64,000 bases of DNA from an uncultured Odoribacter sp. (GTDB lineage Bacteria; Bacteroidota; Bacteroidia; Bacteroidales; Marinifilaceae). The stretch lies in NCBI GenBank assembly GCA_910589025.1, contig CAJURM010000012.1, forward strand, positions 21,932 to 85,931, in the 5' to 3' direction. This document shows positions 28,321-37,330 of the stretch, one piece after another. Position 1 is the stretch's first letter. Each line of letters starts with the position of its first letter. Under the pieces are notes generated by a model. It ran no database searches. It saw nothing but the letters and a program-made list of their open reading frames with translations, and was not told the DNA's origin. Position numbers and translations under genes: made by a program.

Positions 28321-29736
28321 TCACGATAACTCTCCTTTTTCTTTTCTCCCGGTCATTTCTGCCGGATTAACCCAAGCATCAAACTGTTCTGCCGTCACCA
28401 TACCGGAATCCAAGGCCGCTTGCCGGAGGGTAATGCCTTCCCGGTAAGCCTTTTGGGCTATCGCAGCCGCGTTATAATACCCGATATGCGGATTCAGCGC
28501 TGTCACCAACATCAGCGAATCATTCAAATGCCGCCTGATGACTTCGTGCACAGGCTCGATGCCTTCCACACAATGCAAGGCAAAACTTTCACATCCCTCT
28601 CCGATCAATTGGGCACTATGCAGAAAATTCCGGATAATCACCGGTTTGAAAACATTCAGTTCAAAATGCCCGGTAGCGCCTCCGATGTTTATCGCCACGT
28701 CATTTCCCATAACCTGTGCCGCAATCATTGTCAGGGCTTCGCATTGGGTGGGATTCACTTTTCCCGGCATAATAGAGGAACCGGGTTCATTTTCAGGCAA
28801 ATGGATTTCCCCGATACCTGCCCTCGGCCCGGAAGCCAGCATCCGGATATCATTTGCAACTTTCATGAGACTGACTGCCACTGTTTTCAATGCGCCATGC
28901 GCTTCGACCAAAGCATCATGAGTTGCCAGCGCCTCAAATTTATTCGAAGCCGTAACAAAAGGGAGGCGGGTAAGTCCGGCAATCTTCCGGGCCACCTGCT
29001 CCGCATAGCCCGGAGGAGTATTCAATCCGGTCCCGACAGCCGTTCCGCCCAAAGCCAACTCCGCCAAGCGGGGCAAAGTGTTCCGGACAGCCTGTAAGCC
29101 ATGCTCCAACTGAGCCGCATAACCGCTGAATTCCTGCCCTAACGTCAGGGGGGTGGCATCCATAAAATGAGTACGTCCGATCTTCACTACCGGCATAAAT
29201 AACCGGCTCTTCACTTGCAATGCCCGGCAGAGCTTTTCCAATCCCGGCAGAGTTTTTTCGGTGAGTATCTGATAGGCGGCAATGTGCATCGCTGTAGGGA
29301 ACGTATCATTGGAAGACTGCGATTTGTTTACATCGTCATTGGGCGATAAAAACTTATCCCTGTCCGTGAGTTTTCCTCCGCGAAGTACATGCGCCCGGTT
29401 GGCAATCACTTCATTGACATTCATGTTTGTCTGTGTGCCGCTTCCTGTCTGCCACACCACCAAAGGGAACTGCTCCGACCATTTCCCGTCCAGGATTTCA
29501 TCACACACCCGGACAATCGCCTCGCATTTCTCTTCCGGCAATATTCCAGCGTCCCGATTTACACAAGCCGCAGCTTTTTTCAAATAAGCGAAAGCCCGGA
29601 TGATACGTTCCGGCATGCGGTCCGTATCCCGGGCTATCTTGAAATTATTTACACTCCGTTGAGTCTGTGCTCCGTAGTATGCGTCCGCTGGCACCCTTAC
29701 CTCTCCCAAAGTATCTTTTTCTATCCGGAAGTCCAT
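28321..29736 (-). CDS. fumC: Class II fumarate hydratase
   Basis: 471 residues from the ATG at 29736 (MDFRIEKDTLGEVRVPADAY); a longer frame exists upstream but lacks homology. The enzyme interconverts fumarate and malate in the TCA or reductive succinate branch without an Fe-S cluster. Signatures are YYGAQTQRSVNNFKI, QTGSGTQTNMNVNEVIANRA, and the superfamily loop GSSIMPGKVNPTQCEAL. Length is typical of FumC. Aspartase shares the fold, but the N-terminal and GSGTQTNMN context fit fumarase. Confidence 0.94.
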   Translation of the reverse strand: MDFRIEKDTLGEVRVPADAYYGAQTQRSVNNFKIARDTDRMPERIIRAFAYLKKAAACVNRDAGILPEEKCEAIVRVCDEILDGKWSEQFPLVVWQTGSGTQTNMNVNEVIANRAHVLRGGKLTDRDKFLSPNDDVNKSQSSNDTFPTAMHIAAYQILTEKTLPGLEKLCRALQVKSRLFMPVVKIGRTHFMDATPLTLGQEFSGYAAQLEHGLQAVRNTLPRLAELALGGTAVGTGLNTPPGYAEQVARKIAGLTRLPFVTASNKFEALATHDALVEAHGALKTVAVSLMKVANDIRMLASGPRAGIGEIHLPENEPGSSIMPGKVNPTQCEALTMIAAQVMGNDVAINIGGATGHFELNVFKPVIIRNFLHSAQLIGEGCESFALHCVEGIEPVHEVIRRHLNDSLMLVTALNPHIGYYNAAAIAQKAYREGITLRQAALDSGMVTAEQFDAWVNPAEMTGRKEKGELS

Positions 29737-29803
29737 AATGAATGAATGTATATCACTAAAAATGAAACGTTTCCCCGGACTCAAAAGTTACTTTTTCTCC
29801 CGT

Positions 29804-31969
29804 CTACTGAACTGTGAGCTCTATGATCCGGCTGGAGGTATGGGCGGTAGTCAAAAGGTCCAGTCCCACTTTCATCAGGTAATCGCCGCTGAAAACGGCG
29901 CCATTCTCTCTCAGACGGGATTTTTTCCCCGGCAGCAGATTGATCTCCTCCACTTTGTACTTTTTCTGCGGATCCAGTCCCTGCAATTTGACCGGAAACA
30001 GTTTTTCCCCGAAACGGGGATGCATGTCGTAAGCATATACGACTGCTTTCCCGCGGTCTTTAGCCACGTGCATCACCGAAGCATGATTTGTTTCATAGGG
30101 AGATACCAAACGATAAAAATCACCTTGCAGAATGACGGGCGAAAGCCGTTTGAAATGGCTTACCGCTTCCCGGCAGAACAGTTGCTCTTCCTCACTCATG
30201 CCTGCTATTCCGATGTCAAAACCGAGTTTACACATCATGGCCACATCCACCCGGAATTTCAAGGGCTGCCGTCCCCACCCCGTAACGTGCGCACACAATA
30301 CCTGGGAAGGGAAAAGCTGGGAAAATCCCCACTGAATGAAAATACGTTCCAGAGGGTCGGTATTGTCACTCGGCCAAAATTCCGTAAAATACTTCAATGC
30401 TTCGTAATCGCAACGGGCGCCCCCTCCCGAACACAACATCATGGGCAAATGAGGATATTTGGCTTTCAGACGTTCCAATACCCGGTAAATGCCCCGCACA
30501 TGGTCTACATACAACTGCGACTGTTTTTCTTTCAGATAAGGAGAATAGATATTGGTTATCGGACTGTTGCAATCCCATTTGAAAAAGGCGATTTCCGGAT
30601 TTTCCGTCATGAGTCCGTCAACAATGCCATAAACAAAATCCTGCACTTTCGGATTACTCAGGTCCAGTACCAACTGATTCCGGAAATAATACAACTCGCG
30701 GTTAGGCAGGTGAATGACCCATTCCGGGTGTTTTTCAAACAATTCGCTTTTCGGATTTACCATTTCGGGTTCTATCCAGATACCGAATTTCACGCCTGCT
30801 TTTTCCGCCCCTTTTACCAGTGCTCCTACTCCCCGTGGCAATTTTGCAGCAGTTGCATCCCAATCACCCAGTCCCGCCCGGTCGTCTTTGCGCGGATACT
30901 TATTGCCGAACCATCCATCGTCCAGTAAAAACATATCAACACCCAAATGCCGGGCTTCCTGCATCAATGCCAACAATTTTTCCTCATTGAAATCAAAGCC
31001 GGTATTTTCCCAATTGTTGAGCAAGGTCAGTCTTTCTCCCAATCCGTCTTTCACCTGGTATCGCCGCGCCCAATCGTGAAAATCACGGCTGGCTTTCCCC
31101 GTGCCTTCATCGCTGAGTGTAAAAATAAATTCCGGCGTTTTAAACCATTCTCCCGGTTGGAGTTCATAATCGGAAGCATACGGATTGATTCCCGAAATGA
31201 CACGCAGATTGCCCAGGTTATCGACTTCAAAAGTAAAACGGAAATTTCCCGTCCACCCGATTGTTCCAACCAACACTTTCCCATGATTTTCAGACACCTC
31301 CTGACCTATCCCCAACTGAAAAAAAGGCTGTACATGCATGGCAGCCCTGGAGCCCAGCTTGGTATCCAGGATTTTCTTCCCGAACTGCAATTCCTGCGAG
31401 CTCATCCTCACTTCTTTAGCCCAGTCACTGCTGAACTCCGTAAGAAAATAGCGGGGAGCCTCCAGGTAGAGCATGGAAGAGGCAAAGCGGAACATGCGCA
31501 CCGGCTTTTTTTCACGGTGGCGGATTTCGCTCCATGCCTTGATGATGTTTTCACGGTGAAATGCCATGTAATGTAATTTTACCTCTACGGGATAGACTTC
31601 ATCCCGGAGCGCAACGACCGTTTCCGTCACATTGGCGTCTATTTCATGTTTCTCAACAGAGACATATTTCAACAAAGTGGCCATATTGCCATCCTGGTGT
31701 GCAATACCCAAAGCCGGTTCAAAATAATCCTCCATGCCGGAACCGAGGTATACCTCCCAACCTTTAGCGGATTTCCCGGAAAAACAACCGAGATCCGAAT
31801 CATTTAGCAAACGTTCTCCCCAATACGCCTGATAAAGACGCCCGTCCGTCCCGACCCGGAATATCAAATCAGTGGCAGCAGTCGAGACACGAATCACGTC
31901 CCCGGCAGCAGCCTGCACACGCACCATTCCCACCAAGAGGAACAACCATAAGAAAAGACAATACTTCAT
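29804..31969 (-). CDS. GH36 alpha-galactosidase, secreted
   Basis: 721 residues with a cleavable signal peptide (YCLFLWLFLLVGMVRVQA). A beta-rich N-terminal domain (~25-290) precedes the catalytic barrel (~300-620) with FLLDDGWFGNKYPRKDDRAG. The nucleophile Asp is in AFFKWDCNSPI and the acid/base Asp in FWPSDNTDPLERI. These are typical of clan GH-D family 36. It should release terminal alpha-galactose from raffinose-type sugars or galactomannans. No susC/susD pair or other glycosidase is adjacent, so it is not part of a visible polysaccharide utilisation locus. Confidence 0.92.
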   Translation of the reverse strand: MKYCLFLWLFLLVGMVRVQAAAGDVIRVSTAATDLIFRVGTDGRLYQAYWGERLLNDSDLGCFSGKSAKGWEVYLGSGMEDYFEPALGIAHQDGNMATLLKYVSVEKHEIDANVTETVVALRDEVYPVEVKLHYMAFHRENIIKAWSEIRHREKKPVRMFRFASSMLYLEAPRYFLTEFSSDWAKEVRMSSQELQFGKKILDTKLGSRAAMHVQPFFQLGIGQEVSENHGKVLVGTIGWTGNFRFTFEVDNLGNLRVISGINPYASDYELQPGEWFKTPEFIFTLSDEGTGKASRDFHDWARRYQVKDGLGERLTLLNNWENTGFDFNEEKLLALMQEARHLGVDMFLLDDGWFGNKYPRKDDRAGLGDWDATAAKLPRGVGALVKGAEKAGVKFGIWIEPEMVNPKSELFEKHPEWVIHLPNRELYYFRNQLVLDLSNPKVQDFVYGIVDGLMTENPEIAFFKWDCNSPITNIYSPYLKEKQSQLYVDHVRGIYRVLERLKAKYPHLPMMLCSGGGARCDYEALKYFTEFWPSDNTDPLERIFIQWGFSQLFPSQVLCAHVTGWGRQPLKFRVDVAMMCKLGFDIGIAGMSEEEQLFCREAVSHFKRLSPVILQGDFYRLVSPYETNHASVMHVAKDRGKAVVYAYDMHPRFGEKLFPVKLQGLDPQKKYKVEEINLLPGKKSRLRENGAVFSGDYLMKVGLDLLTTAHTSSRIIELTVQ

Positions 31970-32088
31970 ATTACGTTATTTTGATATTTTTAAATTCTGC
32001 TTATTATTCTCCGGAATAAATTACTTATCCGATAGCGGTTAAACAACTCTCACCAGCAACGAAACAGCAATACAGTCCAACAACTACA

Positions 32089-32739
32089 TCATTCCCCGTC
32101 GCGTTTCAGTGTCCGGTAAACCAATATTTTTCCATCCGTCAAGAGCTTAAAACTCTTTCCGGTGGATTCATTCAGGGTGCCCTGCCACCAGTTGGTGAAT
32201 ACCGACAGCGGATAAACCAGGTTCTCCCCGGCCAGCCGGGTACATCCCATATTGAACACTGACACTTGCTGACCCGGAAAGGACTCCAATTCAGCATCCC
32301 CGCACACGGGGGTAAAAAGCCCATAGTCTGTCATCATCTGCACCCGCGCCTGCTGCATGTAATCCATTAACAGGCTCACATTTCCCAAGGTATGGTCTTC
32401 CCTTTTTCCCGTTGCCCCCAGAATAAGTATATCCTGCCAGCCTTGTACCAGACAATAGCGGAAAGCTTTGCTCAGGTCATTCGTTTCCTGCTCTTTTTCC
32501 TGGTGTATAATCGCAGCATAGTGCTCCCGTATTTTCCGGGAAAGCGAATCGCCGTCACCGACTATCGCCGTCGGTTGTACACCATGCGCCAACAACTTAT
32601 GAGCTGCCCCGTCACAACACACCACTGCCGGAACCTTCCGCAACATCTCCACTGCCAGAGCATTCCGGGGAAACGCACCGTCCGCCAGAATCACAACCTG
32701 CGGCAAACCCTCTCCCCACCCCAAAGGATAGTATTTCAT
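32089..32739 (-). CDS. tnr3: Thiamine diphosphokinase
   Basis: 216 residues. It transfers pyrophosphate from ATP to thiamine to give thiamine diphosphate. Visible motifs are ILADGAFPRNALAVEMLRKV, CCDGAAHKLLAHGVQPTAIV with VGDGDSLS, and QEKEQETNDLSKAFRYC with the conserved acidic residues; LGATGKREDHTLGNVSLL completes the active site. It is the third gene of the riboswitch-led thiamine operon, 110 bases after pnuT, and a TATGTTTG element at 32766-32773 may give it an extra promoter. The same OMthi-PnuT-Tnr3 set is known from Bacteroides thetaiotaomicron. Confidence 0.92.
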   Translation of the reverse strand: MKYYPLGWGEGLPQVVILADGAFPRNALAVEMLRKVPAVVCCDGAAHKLLAHGVQPTAIVGDGDSLSRKIREHYAAIIHQEKEQETNDLSKAFRYCLVQGWQDILILGATGKREDHTLGNVSLLMDYMQQARVQMMTDYGLFTPVCGDAELESFPGQQVSVFNMGCTRLAGENLVYPLSVFTNWWQGTLNESTGKSFKLLTDGKILVYRTLKRDGE

Positions 32740-32849
32740 TCCTCTATGAATTTCGGTTCAGAAAGCAAACATACGGAATTACAAACAAAAATGCACATCG
32801 GGACGAACCTTTTGTGCATTTTTGTGTACTCATGCAGTAAATCCGGAAA

Positions 32850-33413
32850 TCATTCCCTGCTTTCCATCATTTTCAGCCATTTGAAATAACCGAAAAAGGC
32901 GATCACGGTATACAAACCGTACAAAACGGCATAAAAAGGCAATCCCTTATAAAAATAGAGGCCACAACTGACAGCATCCACCACAATCCACACCCACCAC
33001 TGTTCCGCCTGTTTGTAGGCCAGCATCCACATGGCAACGATACTCAACGCCGTTGTCAGACTATCCAGCCAGGGAACGGTGCTGTCCGTAAAGCGTATCA
33101 GTATCCAGGCTATCAGCAGAAACAATCCGGTAGCGGCCAATGTCAAGGGTATAATCTGCCGGACAGGCGTATGAATCACAGGAAGCTCCTTTTTACCGGA
33201 AGCACCCCGAAGCCACATTGACCAGCCATAAACACCCGCCAGCAGGTAGTAAATATTGATACCGAAATCCGCATACAATCCGGCACGATAGTATACAAAC
33301 AAGCTGAGGGCAGGCATGACAATACCCGCCACCCAAAGCCAGATGCTCGCCCTGTATTCAAACCAAAGATAGAGCAAGCCGACCAATGTCCCGGTGATTT
33401 CCAATCCATCCAT
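32850..33413 (-). CDS. pnuT: PnuC-family thiamine transporter (PnuT)
   Basis: 187 residues with seven predicted membrane segments in the PnuC fold. It starts DGLEITGTLVGLLYLWFEYR, with ASIWLWVAGIVMPALSLFVY next and the family C-terminal pattern QWWVWIVVDAVSCGLYFYKG followed by PFYAVLYGLYTVIAFFGYFK. PnuC proteins move nicotinamide riboside and PnuT proteins move thiamine by facilitated diffusion with metabolic trapping. The position between a TPP-riboswitch TonB receptor (nine bases away) and a thiamine pyrophosphokinase decides for thiamine. The substrate is inferred from context. Confidence 0.88.
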   Translation of the reverse strand: MDGLEITGTLVGLLYLWFEYRASIWLWVAGIVMPALSLFVYYRAGLYADFGINIYYLLAGVYGWSMWLRGASGKKELPVIHTPVRQIIPLTLAATGLFLLIAWILIRFTDSTVPWLDSLTTALSIVAMWMLAYKQAEQWWVWIVVDAVSCGLYFYKGLPFYAVLYGLYTVIAFFGYFKWLKMMESRE

Positions 33414-33422
33414 AAGCCAAAA

Positions 33423-35708
33423 TTAAAAACGGAACGTAATATAAGCCAATGCGTTAATACCCGCATTGGGATAATAAGCGGCATAGGGCACGATTTCCGG
33501 ACGCACGCCTGCCGGTTTTGTCCCGCCGGAAGAGGGGTACACCGCCGTGCGGCTGGCATATCCGTTACTTTCATACTCTTCATCAAACAGGTTGTAGACA
33601 GAGACCCCTACCGTCACCGATTTGGCAAACGGCAGCCCGAAGGTATAGCTGAGGTTCAGATTGCTGACAAAGTAAGCGTCGAGCGTACATGCCTCATCAC
33701 CGGAACTGTTCAGGTATTGTTTACCCACATATTGGGATTGCAGGGAAACATCCAGTCCTTTGTAAGTAAAAGCTATCAGACTGTTGAGCATAAAATCGGG
33801 CGAAAAAGAGATGGGAGTGGAACCCAGATAATTCGCCGTTTGGGAAATGCTGCCGTCGCTGTTATACAATTCGTTCCAATCGGCATCCACATCACTCAGG
33901 TATTCGGTATAATGCTTAATGCGGTTGCGGCTCCAGGTAGCATTGACATCCCAGCGCAACCCATCGGTAATCTTCACTCCTGCCGACAATTCCATACCCG
34001 AACGATAGCTGTCTTTAACATTGGCAGACACGGCTTCCCCGATTTCATTCAACTGCCCCGTCAGCACCAACTGGTCTTTGTAATCCATATAATAAAGATT
34101 CACTCCCGCTGTAAACCACCGGGAACGGAACGAATAGCCCAATTCATAATCAAAAAGCTGTTCCGCCTTCGGCAATTCAGTAAAGAATCCGTCTGTGTAA
34201 TTGTTGCGGGTAGGCTCTTTTTGTGCTACGGCAAAAGAAGCATAGAGGTTGTTTTTTTCATTTATCCGCCAAAAAACACCCGCTTTGGGATTAAAAAAGC
34301 CAAACGATTCGTCCAGGTCAAGAGGCTGCATGCAGCCGGCATTCCAGTCCCAGGTGTCATTCACGCCCCGGATAGTATAGCGGATGTGACGATACTGTAA
34401 ATCGGCATAAAAATTAAAGTTACGAACCAATTCATAATTCAGACGCCCATAGAGATTGACATCCGTTTTCTTTCCGGTATTTTCATAAAAAGTATGGTCG
34501 GGCGACAAAGAACCGATGTAGTTTTTCACCCAAAGCACCTTCCCATCGTGGTCGTTAACGTATTTGTTCGCCCCTCCCCCCAGAGAGACCTGCAATTTTT
34601 CCGACTGATAATTAAGGGAAAAGACCATGCCCCCGAAATCGCTATCTACATTTTTCCGGCGCACCAGGTCGCTTTTTTTCACCGGGTCAGAACTACCGGG
34701 CACGAAATAAGGCTCCAGCCCATATTCCTTTAAAGTACGCTGATTTTTATACTCTTCGTAATACCCCTCTCCGTCTGTGTAGTGGAACGCCACATTGAGA
34801 TTCCACGCGGGATTGAAGATGTGGTTGAAAAGCAATTGGTAATGGGTTTGGCGGTAAACGTCCAACTGGTTTTTATAAAACCCTGTTACCACACCGTTTT
34901 CCTTTATCTCCCCGTTCGGATTATAGGTGCGGTCGGTTTCCAGCATCTCTTTAGGGATACCGTCCCAAGCGTGATAGGTTTCTTCCTTCCCGCTGAACGT
35001 GATTAATTTAACGGTAGTTTTATCTCCGTAGTAACCTGCCTGAGCAAAATAGGACTTCAGTTTAGCGGCAGCCCTGTCGCGGTAGCCGTCACTTTTGATA
35101 TGGGAAAGCCGCATATCAAAAGCCCAACGCTCGTGCAGCAATCCGGAACCGACTTTCACCGTCTCCTTTTGAGTCCGAAAAGAACCGTACGAACCGCTTA
35201 ATTCCGCATAGGGAGTAATTGCCGAACTCTCCGTCTGCATGTTAATGCTCCCGCCGAAAGCTCCGGCTCCGTTGGTGGAAGTCCCTGCCCCCCGCTGTAT
35301 CTGCATGTCTTTCAGGGAAGATGCCAAATCAGGCGTATTGACCCAGAAAATGGAATGGCTTTCTGCATCATTCATGGGGATGCCGTTTGCCGTGACATTG
35401 ATACGGGTAGCATCCGTTCCCCGCACCCGGATGGTGGTATAGCCGATGCCGGAACCAGCATCTGTAGTAGTAAGCACGGACGGTGTCATAGTCAGCAGGA
35501 AAGGGACATCCAGTCCGGCATTCTGTTTCCGGATGGTTTCCTTGTCCATGTTTACAAAAGCTATCGGCGTATGTGCCGTTGCCCGGGTGGCAATGACCTG
35601 CACTTCATCCAGATCAACATGACGCAGCGTGTCGGCGGTCTCCTGTTCCGCAAACACTGATAAACCGCACACCTGTAAGGCGGTTATCATCCAAAATTTT
35701 TTATTCAT
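33423..35708 (-). CDS. TonB-dependent outer-membrane receptor for thiamine
   Basis: 761 residues from the ATG at 35708. A signal peptide (NKKFWMITALQVCGLSVFAE) precedes a TonB-box-like segment (VDLDEVQVIATRA), a plug domain (~55-165, IRVRGTDATRINVTANGIPM and GAGTSTNGAGAFGGSINMQT) and a 22-strand barrel ending in aromatic F (INALAYITFRF). It imports its ligand across the outer membrane using TonB energy. The TPP riboswitch directly upstream and the downstream pnuT and tnr3 genes identify thiamine or a phosphate ester as the substrate, as in the B. thetaiotaomicron OMthi system. Confidence 0.93.
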   Translation of the reverse strand: MNKKFWMITALQVCGLSVFAEQETADTLRHVDLDEVQVIATRATAHTPIAFVNMDKETIRKQNAGLDVPFLLTMTPSVLTTTDAGSGIGYTTIRVRGTDATRINVTANGIPMNDAESHSIFWVNTPDLASSLKDMQIQRGAGTSTNGAGAFGGSINMQTESSAITPYAELSGSYGSFRTQKETVKVGSGLLHERWAFDMRLSHIKSDGYRDRAAAKLKSYFAQAGYYGDKTTVKLITFSGKEETYHAWDGIPKEMLETDRTYNPNGEIKENGVVTGFYKNQLDVYRQTHYQLLFNHIFNPAWNLNVAFHYTDGEGYYEEYKNQRTLKEYGLEPYFVPGSSDPVKKSDLVRRKNVDSDFGGMVFSLNYQSEKLQVSLGGGANKYVNDHDGKVLWVKNYIGSLSPDHTFYENTGKKTDVNLYGRLNYELVRNFNFYADLQYRHIRYTIRGVNDTWDWNAGCMQPLDLDESFGFFNPKAGVFWRINEKNNLYASFAVAQKEPTRNNYTDGFFTELPKAEQLFDYELGYSFRSRWFTAGVNLYYMDYKDQLVLTGQLNEIGEAVSANVKDSYRSGMELSAGVKITDGLRWDVNATWSRNRIKHYTEYLSDVDADWNELYNSDGSISQTANYLGSTPISFSPDFMLNSLIAFTYKGLDVSLQSQYVGKQYLNSSGDEACTLDAYFVSNLNLSYTFGLPFAKSVTVGVSVYNLFDEEYESNGYASRTAVYPSSGGTKPAGVRPEIVPYAAYYPNAGINALAYITFRF

Positions 35709-35744
35709 TTGTGCTAAAATTATAACAGAAAGGCGCACATCTGT

Positions 35745-35826
35745 TATGGAATCCCTTCGCCGGCATTACCCGGAGCAGGTTCAATGGGTATAATCTCAGC
35801 CCGTAATATTCAGGCACCCCTTTCTG
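35745..35826 (-). promoter_or_regulatory. TPP riboswitch (THI element)
   Basis: Reading the minus strand, the conserved core blocks appear in order: GGGGTGC (35820-35814), GCTGAGA (35800-35794), TGAACCTG (35783-35776) and GGGTAATGCCGGCGAAGGGA (35772-35753). This is the standard TPP aptamer. It ends about 45 bases before the receptor ATG. A downstream inverted repeat (35722-35728 with 35741-35747) and a possible competing pairing (35819-35826 with 35726-35733) could be the expression platform. Confidence 0.95.
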
Positions 35827-35844
35827 ACTGTTAATAATCGGAAG

Positions 35845-35852
35845 CAAAAGTA
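35845..35852 (-). promoter_or_regulatory. Putative -7 element of the thiamine operon
   Basis: CAAAAGTA on the plus strand, TACTTTTG on the minus strand, 18 bases before the aptamer. Transcription would start just ahead of the riboswitch. Confidence 0.5.
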
Positions 35853-35965
35853 TAAAAATTAAACCAAAATAACATCCGGAAGGAGTGAATTTTGTATTTA
35901 CAGATTCACTGAAAAAAAGAACCCCATTAAGAGTTCTTTACCATACAAGACTCAAAATATTCTTG

Positions 35966-35973
35966 TATATTTG
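35966..35973 (+). promoter_or_regulatory. Putative -7 element of the 36.1-kb secreted-protein gene
   Basis: TATATTTG matches TAnnTTTG. It is followed by about 90 bases of leader before the ATG at 36064. Confidence 0.4.
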
Positions 35974-36063
35974 TCAGCATTTCCGATTTACGAATCCAAG
36001 CAAATAAAAACCGGAGCAAGAAACGGGGAAATCAGCATGTTTGAATCCAAATTTTAATTTATC

Positions 36064-36555
36064 ATGAGGAATATATTGATTTTCATCTTATTGGCAATAA
36101 CTATAAACTTAGGAAATAATGTCAGTGCACAAGAAAAAATAACCCGGTTCCGCTTTGCGGGCTACAAAGTAATATTTATCCCGTCAGATGTATTCCGTAT
36201 TGAAATCGACCATCCCGAATGGGGAAACCAAGAGACAAAAGGAAATCTGTTCACACTGACAATAAAAGACGCAAAAGGAAAGATGCCTAAAGATACGGTC
36301 CGGATATATACCGACTCAGTCCGGAGCATAAATATGGACTATTCCGAATTAGTCATGGATAAACAAATGGGTGCAGATTCCTTAACTGTTTCCATAGGCT
36401 CGTCACACGGCACCGTTTATGTAGAAGCAAATCATCTGAAAGTCCATGCCAAAGCAGGAAGTCATATTACATTGAGAGGAACGGCACAGTCCTTAGAATG
36501 CCAGAGCAAAGGCCATAGTTATATTGACCAAAGCCAGTTTCATCAGAAGAAGTAA
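36064..36555 (+). CDS. Small secreted protein, DUF2807-like
   Basis: 163 residues with a signal peptide (NILIFILLAITINLGNNVSA). The mature part is short beta repeats (YVEANHLKVHAKAGSHITLR, then TAQSLECQSKGHSYIDQSQF), resembling the parallel beta-helix of DUF2807 'adhesin head' proteins, but shorter than most. The C-terminus is abrupt, so it may be a truncated member. No function can be assigned. It is a single gene; a GC-rich hairpin without T-tract (36558-36581) follows. Confidence 0.7.
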   Translation: MRNILIFILLAITINLGNNVSAQEKITRFRFAGYKVIFIPSDVFRIEIDHPEWGNQETKGNLFTLTIKDAKGKMPKDTVRIYTDSVRSINMDYSELVMDKQMGADSLTVSIGSSHGTVYVEANHLKVHAKAGSHITLRGTAQSLECQSKGHSYIDQSQFHQKK

Positions 36556-36629
36556 CAGCCTGCCGCACATGCTTGGCAGGCGTCGGGAGGTGTCTAACCA
36601 GCATCTTTTATTTTAGATTGCATGCGGTC

Positions 36630-36704
36630 TTATGTAACCGCTTTCTTATACTCCACCCCATCCGGACAAAGTTCCTGTATCAGTTCCTGCAATTTACTAC
36701 TCAT
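36630..36704 (-). pseudogene. hsdS 5' remnant (type I restriction specificity subunit)
   Basis: A 24-codon frame from ATG 36704 reads MSSKLQELIQELCPDGVEYK and then KAVT and a stop. The segment ELI..LCPDGVEYK is the typical N-terminus of HsdS specificity subunits; the remaining several hundred residues are absent. Its ATG overlaps the stop of the ORF6N gene (ATGA), as in intact type I loci. The deletion end lies near 36630. Confidence 0.72.
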
Positions 36705-37330
36705 TGTTTGTCCTCCTCCGATTCAATTTTAGCACTTGATTTTTTGATGCGCTTGACAGTATGTTTTATTTTCCCGATAAAGAAATTCAGTTCCAAGGTA
36801 GATTCTGTTTCCGAGGTTTCCAAATTCGGCATTACAATATCTGACAACACTTTACCAAAATGCTGCATTTTCGTTGTCTGTTTTTTGATGTCGGTTTCTT
36901 TATGCAAATCAACCAATTCACGTTTTAAATTTCTTACTTGTGTGAAAGTCTCAATGATGGCAAATGTGACATTTAATGCACTATTGCTCTTCAAAATCGT
37001 AGCAAGCATATACAATCCTTTCTCTGTAAAGACTTTTGGGAGTGTCCTGCTTTTGGGAGAAAGTTTTGTGGACGAAAATTTCGACCGCAAAACAGTCAAT
37101 TCTTCTGAAGACAACACAAACATATAATCATCCGGAAATTTATCCGGATTATTACGCACAGCCTCATTGACCCTCTTTGTTTCAACACCATAAAGATTCG
37201 CCACATCGGCATCGGCAATTACCGGCGTATCCCTAATTACTACTATGCTGCCACGAACATCAGCCAGAAGTTGTGGATTCAATTCTGTTGTATGCTTCAC
37301 GGCACTCGATTCTTTTTGCTGTTTGCTCAT
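36701..37330 (-). CDS. ORF6N-domain DNA-binding protein
   Basis: 209 residues. The ORF6N (KilA-N-like) domain covers ~20-110: GSIVVIRDTPVIADADVANL, YGVETKRVNEAVRNNPDKFP and LPKVFTEKGLYMLATILKS. A helical C-terminus follows. These proteins are common between hsdM and hsdS in Bacteroidota type I restriction loci and in mobile elements; their role there is not settled. Start and stop overlap both neighbours (ATGA each side), showing original co-translation with hsdM and hsdS, both of which are now broken. The gene itself looks intact. Confidence 0.85.
   Translation of the reverse strand: MSKQQKESSAVKHTTELNPQLLADVRGSIVVIRDTPVIADADVANLYGVETKRVNEAVRNNPDKFPDDYMFVLSSEELTVLRSKFSSTKLSPKSRTLPKVFTEKGLYMLATILKSNSALNVTFAIIETFTQVRNLKRELVDLHKETDIKKQTTKMQHFGKVLSDIVMPNLETSETESTLELNFFIGKIKHTVKRIKKSSAKIESEEDKQ

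Noticed and set aside
29737..29784. N-terminal extension of fumarase
   Set aside because: The extra 16 residues are unlike fumarases, and MDFRIEKDTLGEV is the usual start.
36558..36581. GC-rich hairpin after the DUF2807-like gene as a terminator
   Set aside because: 7-bp stem but no T-tract; it may simply be part of the deleted hsdS region.
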